Shown: positions 1 through 4,593 of the stretch, in pieces
How positions within the stretch are numbered: position 1 is the stretch's first letter
How the letters are laid out: every line of letters starts with the position of its first letter
Position numbers and translations under genes: made by a program
Notes under the pieces: model-generated
Databases searched by the model: none
The model's input: the letters and a program-made list of their open reading frames with translations, nothing else
What the model was told of the DNA's origin: nothing
Origin: an uncultured Bacteroidales bacterium
GTDB taxonomy: Bacteria > Bacteroidota > Bacteroidia > Bacteroidales > UBA932
Assembly: GCA_946617545.1 (NCBI GenBank)
Contig: CAMOKK010000099.1
Coordinates: 1 to 5,275 of the forward strand
DNA: 5,275 bases
Reading direction: 5' to 3'

Positions 1-21
1 TAAGTACCGCTGCTGCGGAAT

Positions 22-1356
22 ATGAGAACACGGATTCACTTATCGGACCATTTTACAGACAAAAAACTGCTGCGGTTCACGCTGCCGTCCATCGCGATGA
101 ATATCTTTGCATCGCTGTACATTGTGGTGGACGGTTTCTTTGTAGCCAATTTTGCGGGCAAGTCGGAATTCGCGGCGGTCACCCTGATATTCCCCCTCTT
201 GAACATCCTGGGCACCATCGGCTACATGTTCGGCGTGGGCGGCTATGCGCTGGTTGCCAAGACGCTGGGAGAGAATAACCGGGAACGGGCCAACCGCCTG
301 TTCTCCCTGATTGTGCTGGCCTCTTCCTGCGTGGGCGTGCTGCTGATGGTGCTGGGCTTTGTGTTCATGCCCCAGGTGGCAGGCATGCTGGGCGCAGAAG
401 GGAAACTCCTTGAAAACAGCGTCTTGTACGGGCGCATCTTTATTCTGGCCCTGCCCGCCTGGATTTGGGTGTACGAGTTCCAGCTTTTCTTTGTGGCGGC
501 GGAAAAACCCCGCCTGGGGCTTCTGGTCACCATCATCACCGGGCTCTGCAATATCGTGCTGGATGCGCTGTTCCTGATTGTTTTTAAATGGGGGCTCGCG
601 GGTGCGGCGGCGGCATCGGCTTTGACCCAGATTGTGGGGGGCGTGTTCCCGCTGCTGTATTTCAGCCGCAAGAATGACAGCATCCTCAAGCTGGTAAAAC
701 CCGTCTGGGACGGCAAGGAACTGTTCAAATGCTGCATAAACGGCTCGTCGGAATTCATGGAGGAGGCCGCCTCGTCCTTTGTGGGGATTTTCTACAATGT
801 GCAGCTGCTCAGATATGCCGGCGAAGACGGGGTGGTGGTTTATGGCCTTCTGATGTACATCAGCCTTATTTTCTCAGCCATTTTCGTGGGATATTCCAAC
901 GGGATAGGACCGGCCATCAGCTACCATTACGGAGCCCGGAATCACTGGGAACTGCGGAATCTGCGAATCCGGAGCCTCAGAATCATCGGCCTTGCATCCC
1001 TTGCGATGTTTGCCCTTTCCGAGCTCTTTGCCCGCCCGTTCTCCGCCCTGTTCCTGCAGGATGGCGGGAAATTGCTCGATGACGCCGTCCACGCATTCCG
1101 GATTTACTCTTTCGCCTACCTGTTCACGGGCATGGCCGTATTTGGTTCGGCCTTTTTCACGGCGCTCAGCAACGGGCAGGTATCGGCCCTCATTGCCTTT
1201 TTACGGACCTTCGTGTTTGAGCTGGGGGCGGTGTTGCTGCTGCCCTTGCTGCTGGGCGTGGACGGAATCTGGAGTTCTGTCGTTTTTGCAGAATTCATGG
1301 CGGCCGTCACGGGGGCCATCTTCATGGCGGCCCTGCAAAAGAAGTATCACTATTAA
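22..1356 (+). CDS. MATE family efflux transporter (multidrug/metabolite exporter)
   Basis: 444-residue polytopic inner-membrane protein, a normal length for the MATE (multi antimicrobial extrusion) family, which exports cationic drugs or metabolites in exchange for Na+ or H+. It shows the two-fold six-helix layout. The first half opens with a conserved-looking stretch at about residues 37-59 (VVDGFFVANFAG then TLIFPL). A typical MATE helix 5-6 signature follows at 177-199 (NIVLDALF, then GLAGAAAAS), and the second half has the GIGPAISYHYGA motif at 294-305. Two short charged loops (about 212-235 and 304-320) separate helix bundles. The ATG at 22 is the only sensible start: an in-frame TAA lies at positions 1-3 and no GTG or TTG intervenes. 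It ends 11 bases before the reductase gene, suggesting one transcript whose promoter lies left of the window. The MepA/NorM/DinF subfamily and substrate cannot be told from sequence alone. Confidence 0.93.
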   Translation: MRTRIHLSDHFTDKKLLRFTLPSIAMNIFASLYIVVDGFFVANFAGKSEFAAVTLIFPLLNILGTIGYMFGVGGYALVAKTLGENNRERANRLFSLIVLASSCVGVLLMVLGFVFMPQVAGMLGAEGKLLENSVLYGRIFILALPAWIWVYEFQLFFVAAEKPRLGLLVTIITGLCNIVLDALFLIVFKWGLAGAAAASALTQIVGGVFPLLYFSRKNDSILKLVKPVWDGKELFKCCINGSSEFMEEAASSFVGIFYNVQLLRYAGEDGVVVYGLLMYISLIFSAIFVGYSNGIGPAISYHYGARNHWELRNLRIRSLRIIGLASLAMFALSELFARPFSALFLQDGGKLLDDAVHAFRIYSFAYLFTGMAVFGSAFFTALSNGQVSALIAFLRTFVFELGAVLLLPLLLGVDGIWSSVVFAEFMAAVTGAIFMAALQKKYHY

Positions 1357-1367
1357 AATTGGAAACT

Positions 1368-2381
1368 ATGAAAACAGCCATATACGGAGCGGGTTCGCTC
1401 GGCATCATCCTCGGGGCCTATATCACGGCCGCCGGAAAAGATATCGACCTTATCAATCACAACCGCTCGCAGGTGGAGGCGCTGCGCAGGTACGGGGCCC
1501 GTGTAGTGGGTACCGTGGAAAAGACGCAGCCGGTATCGGCCCTTCTTCCGGAAGAGATGAAGGGGCCCTACGACATCATCTTCCTCATGACCAAGCAGCA
1601 GCGCAACAAGGAAGTGGTCACGTTCCTGAAGGATTTTCTGGCGCCAGACGGCGTTATCGTCACCTTGCAAAACGGCCTTCCGGAGGAGGGGATTGCCGAT
1701 ATCGTGGGCGAAGACCATGTTCTGGGCTGCACCGTGGCCTGGGGCGCAACCCTGACGGGTCCCGGCATCTCGGAGCTCACCAGCTCCCCGGACAGCCTCA
1801 CGTTCTCATTGGGCAGCACCGCCAAAACGCCGCATCCATACCTCCCTGTCGTGAAGGAATACCTTGAGACGATGGGAACGGTTACCGTGGAGGAAAACTT
1901 TATCGGCACACGCTGGAGCAAGCTGCTCATCAATTCGGCCTTTTCCGGCATGAGCGCGGTGCTGGGCTGCACCTTCGGAGAAGCTGCCGGGCCCATGGAG
2001 TCCCGCAAAATCGTCCTCGGCCTCATCAAGGAATGCATCGATGTCTGTGCTACGGCCGGCATCAAGATAGAGCCCGTCCAGGGCAAGGATGCCGTGAAGC
2101 TGCTGGGTTATAACGGCCCGGTGAAAAAGGCACTGTCGCTTTTTGTCCTTCCCCTGGCCATACGCAAGCACGCCGCCCTGAAGGCGAGCATGCTGCAAGA
2201 CATAGAGAAGGGCAAGCTCACGGAGGTAGATGCCATCAATGGCGCCATCGCCGCTTTCGGCCGCAAGGTGGGCTGTCCCACGCCCCTGAACAGCCTGGTC
2301 ACGGACTTGATTCACCGCATAGAGAAAGGTCAGCTCAAGCCGGGATTCGACAACCTGAGGTTCTTCAACAACGGCCTCTGA
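1368..2381 (+). CDS. panE: Ketopantoate reductase (2-dehydropantoate 2-reductase) family protein
   Basis: 337-residue cytosolic NAD(P)H-dependent reductase. The PanE/ApbA family reduces 2-dehydropantoate to pantoate for vitamin B5 and coenzyme A synthesis. The N-terminus is a Rossmann nucleotide-binding fold with GAGSLG at residues 7-12. LQNGL at 100-104 carries the family's conserved Asn102. The C-terminal domain has KLLIN with the expected catalytic Lys185 and Asn189, then SMLQDIEKGKLTEVDAINGA with Ser274 and Glu286 at the same 12-residue spacing I recall for Ser244 and Glu256 of E. coli PanE. Two substrate-contact asparagines recalled from E. coli (N184, N194) align by eye with Ser193 and Phe203, so a related 2-oxoacid substrate is possible. 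The start is set at the ATG at 1368, which puts the Rossmann strand immediately after Met. An in-frame TTG at 1359 would add only three residues. It lies 11 bases after the MATE gene. Confidence 0.85.
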   Translation: MKTAIYGAGSLGIILGAYITAAGKDIDLINHNRSQVEALRRYGARVVGTVEKTQPVSALLPEEMKGPYDIIFLMTKQQRNKEVVTFLKDFLAPDGVIVTLQNGLPEEGIADIVGEDHVLGCTVAWGATLTGPGISELTSSPDSLTFSLGSTAKTPHPYLPVVKEYLETMGTVTVEENFIGTRWSKLLINSAFSGMSAVLGCTFGEAAGPMESRKIVLGLIKECIDVCATAGIKIEPVQGKDAVKLLGYNGPVKKALSLFVLPLAIRKHAALKASMLQDIEKGKLTEVDAINGAIAAFGRKVGCPTPLNSLVTDLIHRIEKGQLKPGFDNLRFFNNGL

Positions 2382-2471
2382 ACCAGTTTGTTCCATGCCC
2401 GTTCAACTGTTCGTACAGGCAAAAACAACAACTTTTAGGGAAAGCTATGCCCAAAATGCAGATAAAATTGT

Positions 2472-2479
2472 TATCTTTA
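2472..2479 (+). promoter_or_regulatory. Putative -7 promoter box for the S-component/FmdE unit
   Basis: TATCTTTA matches seven of eight positions of the Bacteroidetes -7 element TAnnTTTG and lies 22 bases before the ATG at 2502. No clear TTTG -33 box sits at the usual spacing of about 19-21 bases. The A-rich leader just before the ATG, with no Shine-Dalgarno sequence, is normal for this phylum. The 120-base gap after the reductase gene makes an independent promoter plausible. Confidence 0.45.
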
Positions 2480-2501
2480 TGGCGCAAAAACTAAAACTAC
2501 T

Positions 2502-3011
2502 ATGAATACAGCAGCATTGACCGCTCAGCGCTATAGTTTTTCTCAGTGGCGCACTTACCTGGCCGCCCTTGTTTTCATTGCGGGCAACATCCTTGTTCCC
2601 CAGCTTTGTCACCTGATTCCCGACGGAGGTCTCATTTTCCTGCCCATCTACTTCTTCACCCTCGTGGGTGCCTTCAAGTGCGGCTGGAAGGTGGGTATTC
2701 TGACGGCGGTCCTTTCTCCTGTTGTGAACTGTGCCCTCTTTGGGATGCCGCCCGTGGCTTCGCTGCCGGCCATCCTCATCAAGTCGCTGGCTCTTGTGGG
2801 GGCCGTGGCGCTGGTATCCAGAAAAATGGGCTTCTCTTTCTGGAGCGTAGCCGTTGCCGTGCTTGCGTACCAGCTGGTTGGCATGTGTGCCGAATTTTTC
2901 ATGGACTTCAACCTTATGCATTCCCTGCAGGACGTACGCATCGGCTGGCCCGGTATCCTGATTCAGATAGTGGGCGGCTGGGCCCTCCTCAAAGCCATTG
3001 AAAAATGGTAG
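2502..3011 (+). CDS. Probable ECF transporter S component (substrate-binding membrane protein)
   Basis: 169-residue, very hydrophobic protein with about six membrane segments (roughly residues 17-36, 43-58, 62-80, 87-106, 112-133, 149-165). Size and topology match S components of energy-coupling factor transporters, which bind a vitamin or metal in the membrane and dock on a shared EcfT/EcfA module. Details that fit are the long hydrophobic core rich in small residues, the loop GMPPVASLPAIL at about 81-92, and the Gly/Ala-rich fourth helix. Glu131 and Asp135 in the fifth helix region (CAEFFMDF) are polar residues that could contact substrate. No ATPase or EcfT gene is in the window. The last seven bases overlap the FmdE-family start, so the two are almost certainly co-expressed and translationally coupled. 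The substrate is unknown; the partner suggests a metal or metal-linked cofactor. Another small membrane family is the main alternative. Confidence 0.65.
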   Translation: MNTAALTAQRYSFSQWRTYLAALVFIAGNILVPQLCHLIPDGGLIFLPIYFFTLVGAFKCGWKVGILTAVLSPVVNCALFGMPPVASLPAILIKSLALVGAVALVSRKMGFSFWSVAVAVLAYQLVGMCAEFFMDFNLMHSLQDVRIGWPGILIQIVGGWALLKAIEKW

Positions 3012-3562
3012 GAGTCCTGAAGTCCTTCCAAATACCCCTGTCGCAATATGCCGACGATGTCCAGCGCATCGTCGGCACTTGCATTGAGCGTTTCGGGGAG
3101 CGGGAATGGAAGCTGGTGGTAATGACAAACGAGATTCACGGCCATCTGGGCATTTATTCAACCATCGGGGCCAAGATGGGCCTTTTTGCCCGCGAGTGGT
3201 TTGAGGCGCAGGGCCTCGGCGGAGAGATTTCCGTCCTTTCCTATGCCGGGTGCGTCCCGCCGGTCAGCTGCCTGAACGACGGCCTGCAGATGGCCACCGG
3301 CGCAACGCTCGGACACGGGCTCATCGGCCTTTCGGAAGAAGCGGAAAAGAGGGTGGAGGCGGTCTTTACCTGCGGTGATACCTCCTTGCGGCTCAGGCTC
3401 AAGCCTTCCTTTGAAGCACAGATTAAGGCCGATATTGCGGCAGGAGTGCGGCAATTCGGCCACAGTCCTGCTTATTGGCAATATGTGCGGGAGCTTGCCC
3501 TGCGCTATTGGAGCAGTTGGGACCGCAAGGATATTTTTATGGCAGAGACAGTTTTGCCTTGA
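3005..3562 (+). CDS. FmdE family protein (formylmethanofuran dehydrogenase subunit E-like)
   Basis: 185-residue soluble protein with no signal peptide. The family signature is clear: HGHLG at residues 45-49, the usual position of the FmdE His-x-His metal-binding motif; then SYAGCVPPVSCLNDG at 79-93 with Cys83, Cys89 and Asp92; then the glycine-rich ATGATLGHG at 97-105. Despite the name, most bacterial members are not part of formylmethanofuran dehydrogenase. They are small, probably metal-binding proteins often found near metal or cofactor genes. This copy lacks any obvious C-terminal zinc ribbon: the 80 residues after the core hold a single cysteine (Cys123) and end in an amphipathic, Trp/Tyr-rich stretch. 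The ATG at 3005 overlaps the preceding stop (AAATGGTAG), a classic coupled start. A strong hairpin lies in codons 15-25. The role is inferred to be metal handling linked to the neighbouring S component. Confidence 0.82.
   Translation: MVGVLKSFQIPLSQYADDVQRIVGTCIERFGEREWKLVVMTNEIHGHLGIYSTIGAKMGLFAREWFEAQGLGGEISVLSYAGCVPPVSCLNDGLQMATGATLGHGLIGLSEEAEKRVEAVFTCGDTSLRLRLKPSFEAQIKADIAAGVRQFGHSPAYWQYVRELALRYWSSWDRKDIFMAETVLP
3049..3077 (+). repeat. Perfect 11-bp hairpin inside the FmdE-family gene start
   Basis: TGCCGACGATG (3049-3059) and CATCGTCGGCA (3067-3077) are exact reverse complements around a 7-base loop. A possible extra U-G pair would shrink the loop to five bases. It sits 45 bases into the coding region. 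No U-tract follows, so it is not an intrinsic terminator. It could be an mRNA structure affecting translation or decay, or a coincidence of coding. Confidence 0.6.
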
Positions 3563-3621
3563 TGTGCGCCGCTTTTGGGGAAGAGCAGAATAGGGGAAAG
3601 TTACCAAATGTTTACCTAGTC

Positions 3622-3659
3622 AATAAAAATAGCCCATAGAACATATTCTACAGGCTATT
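3622..3659 (-). terminator. Hairpin terminator, U-tract on the minus strand
   Basis: AATAGCC (3628-3634) pairs with GGCTATT (3653-3659), and inside them TAGAA (3637-3641) pairs with TTCTA (3646-3650). The arms are separated by a CA/CA internal mismatch and a four-base loop. Read on the minus strand, the stem ends in GGCTATTTTTATTG, a U-rich tail typical of intrinsic termination. On the plus strand, only AAGG follows. It therefore best fits the end of a minus-strand transcript, either the gene fragment ending at 3789 or a short RNA started at about 3713. It may also slow plus-strand read-through from the FmdE-family gene. Confidence 0.6.
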
Positions 3660-3719
3660 AAGGTGCCTCGGGCGGGAACACTAACTTTTCGGCGGAAATA
3701 ACTGACAATCAATAAAGTA

Positions 3720-3727
3720 CAAAATTA
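3720..3727 (-). promoter_or_regulatory. Putative minus-strand -7 promoter box
   Basis: On the minus strand this reads TAATTTTG, a full match to the Bacteroidetes -7 element TAnnTTTG. Transcription would start near 3713 and run left toward the hairpin at 3659-3622. No good TTTG -33 box is present. Instead, the two copies of GTTTCAGTA (3739-3758) sit where an activator or repressor could bind. Confidence 0.4.
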
Positions 3728-3738
3728 CGATTTGCTTT

Positions 3739-3758
3739 TACTGAAACTATACTGAAAC
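3739..3758. repeat. 9-bp direct repeat at 11-bp period
   Basis: TACTGAAAC occurs at 3739-3747 and again at 3750-3758, so the period is 11 bases, one helical turn. It lies just upstream of the minus-strand -7 box and inside the inverted repeats. Spacing on one face of the helix is typical of a tandem protein-binding site. Confidence 0.5.
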
Positions 3759-3788
3759 ATTTCTGTCAGTTAGTGTCTTTCTATTGCT

Positions 3789-4106
3789 TTATTCCAGGTT
3801 CAACTTATTGATCAAGGTGGCTTTTTGGTTGAAGGATTCCGTCGGGAACCGGTTCCCGAGCTCGCCACCCAGGGGGGAAGGCGTGGGATAGGCGTTCCCG
3901 TTCCAGTCATACCAGAGTTTGGCCGTATCCACAAGGCTATATTCCGTGTAGGCGATGGCCGTGCTCATGTCAAAGTCCAGGCCTTCGAGCAGGAAATCGT
4001 CCTTTTCCAATTTGTTGGAGAGCAGGGCGGCCCGCGAAGTAGTATGAGCCTGCCGGATCTCGGTTTCTATGCCCTGGATTTCCTTGTAGGTCTGGCGCTG
4101 GCACAG
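3789..4106 (-). pseudogene. 3' fragment of a minus-strand gene, 5' part missing
   Basis: The minus-strand frame ending at TAA (3791-3789) reads naturally for about 100 codons, with G/C in most third positions as in the other genes here. It can be followed back to about 4106, starting near QTYKEIQGIETEIRQ and ending in INKLNLE. Upstream of that, the frame stays open only as the mirror of the plus-strand membrane gene, and no credible start is seen. An internal ATG at 3968 would give a 59-residue product. The peptide is mostly alpha-helical and charged (EIRQ, SNKLEKDDFLLEGLDFD), followed by a Trp/Tyr/Pro-rich tail (YDWNGNAYPTP). That arrangement vaguely resembles the last helical hairpin of a TolC-type outer-membrane efflux protein, but I do not recognise it with confidence. 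It is most likely a truncated remnant. The hairpin at 3659-3622 is in place to end its transcript. Confidence 0.5.
3842..3859. repeat. 18-bp perfect palindrome
   Basis: TCGGGAACCGGTTCCCGA is identical to its own reverse complement, centred between 3850 and 3851. It overlaps a second palindrome, CGAGCTCG, at 3857-3864. It lies within the minus-strand gene fragment (codons for LGNRFP). It could be an operator-like site, a cruciform, or chance within GC-rich coding DNA. Confidence 0.5.
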
Positions 4107-4487
4107 ACTCCCGAAGAGTTGTACGACCTGTACAGCACCCCGGAAACGCGGGCCATCCTGGAGAAGGCCAACCAGATTGAACAGGAAAGCCAGGCCGCAG
4201 AGGCGGCCGCCAGGACAAAGGAGACGCTGGCGCTCTCCTTGGCCATTGTGATAGGACTGATTCCGCTTGGCTATATCGGGCGGAATATCATCAAAGACAA
4301 GACGTGGAAAACGAATCCTACCGGAACCATCGGAGCCATCGGTGCCGGAATTGCCGGTGGGCTTGTACTGTTTGGACTCAACTATGGTGTCTTCCCTCTG
4401 AAGATCAGAATGGGCGATGGCTTCAACACGGCGCTTGCTTTTCTGATCGTGCTGGTCCTGAGAAAAAACCCTCCTAAACCCTCTTAA
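4044..4487 (+). CDS. Small hypothetical membrane protein, possibly with a rearranged N-terminus
   Basis: 147 residues if started at the ATG at 4044. From about residue 21 it reads as a real protein. There is an extracytoplasmic charged helix (TPEELYDLYSTPETRAILEKA, then a Glu/Ala-rich stretch to residue 60), then three membrane segments at about 62-79, 95-117 and 127-139. These are joined by a basic loop, IGRNIIKDKTWKTNP, at 78-92. The arrangement suggests a short secreted-then-anchored membrane protein. I do not recognise a named family or function. Residues 1-20 form a hydrophobic stretch ending in LALAQ that could act as a signal peptide, yet this DNA is antisense, in register, to the minus-strand gene fragment. 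The original 5' end may therefore be lost. A longer TTG start at 3825 adds an unnatural Gly/Arg/Val-rich stretch and is not credible. The short tail, RKNPPKPS, follows a run of six A and may also be altered. Confidence 0.55.
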   Translation: MSLPDLGFYALDFLVGLALAQTPEELYDLYSTPETRAILEKANQIEQESQAAEAAARTKETLALSLAIVIGLIPLGYIGRNIIKDKTWKTNPTGTIGAIGAGIAGGLVLFGLNYGVFPLKIRMGDGFNTALAFLIVLVLRKNPPKPS

Positions 4488-4535
4488 TAATATAGAAAAA
4501 GTAAAAATAAAGGACACATTTTTCCAAATAATCGC

Positions 4536-4543
4536 TATATTTG
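4536..4543 (+). promoter_or_regulatory. Putative -7 promoter box of the DUF3575-type gene
   Basis: TATATTTG is a full match to the Bacteroidetes -7 element TAnnTTTG, followed by GCG. It lies 50 bases before the ATG at 4594, giving a leader of about 40-45 bases that includes the G-tract. The T-rich segment around 4519-4523 is too close to be a standard -33 box, so the upstream element is weak or absent. The 106-base gap from the preceding stop supports an independent promoter. Confidence 0.6.
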
Positions 4544-4579
4544 CGTCGTTTTTCGCATTTTAGATTCTCTCCAGTGTAC

Positions 4580-4587
4580 GGGGGGGG
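4580..4587 (+). repeat. Run of eight G, seven bases before a start codon
   Basis: An uninterrupted run of eight G is followed by TAAAAA and then the ATG at 4594. It lies in the 5' leader, downstream of the -7 box. An in-frame TAA at 4588-4590 means no longer reading frame crosses it in the present register. Homopolymeric G runs of this length are prone to slipped-strand length changes, and they can change leader spacing or ribosome access. Confidence 0.8.
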
Positions 4588-4593
4588 TAAAAA

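Larger units (their letters stand above)
3678..3776. repeat. Inverted-repeat pair enclosing a promoter-like segment
   Basis: The right arm TGTCAGTTAGTGT (3764-3776) is one continuous 13-mer. Its complement is present on the left in two pieces: ACACTAAC at 3678-3685 and AACTGACA at 3700-3707, so the left arm looks split by about 15 bases. The 56 bases between the inner arms contain a minus-strand -7 box and a 9-bp direct repeat. A weaker 7-bp pair, AATAAAG (3711-3717) and CTTTATT (3787-3793), is staggered with these. The left side also has an imperfect direct repeat starting with GGCGG at 3671 and 3691. Confidence 0.55.

Noticed and set aside
1359..1367. TTG start three codons before the reductase ATG
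   Set aside because: It adds only three residues before the Rossmann strand; the ATG at 1368 is the natural start.
992..1867. 291-residue plus-strand frame spanning the end of the MATE gene and the start of the reductase
   Set aside because: It is an out-of-frame shadow rich in Pro/Arg/Ser, crossing two well-supported genes.
1806..2396. 196-residue minus-strand frame over the reductase gene
   Set aside because: It is antisense to strong family motifs on the plus strand.
2411..2422. CTGT-TCGT-ACAG mini-hairpin near 2411-2422 and the GGTTC/GAACC pair at the reductase stop, as terminators
   Set aside because: Stems are only 4-5 bp and no U-tract follows.
3563..3788. A tRNA gene or CRISPR array in the repeat-rich gap
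   Set aside because: No cloverleaf can be built, and the repeats are few, short and unevenly arranged, with no spacer pattern.
3825..4043. TTG-started extension of the small membrane protein (220 residues in total)
   Set aside because: The added stretch is Gly/Arg/Val-rich and unlike a protein, while the minus strand of the same bases has natural codon use.
4107..4517. Minus-strand frame continuing to an ATG at 4517 (242 residues in total)
   Set aside because: This part is the antisense of the three-helix membrane protein and reads as an unnatural, basic and glutamine-rich peptide.
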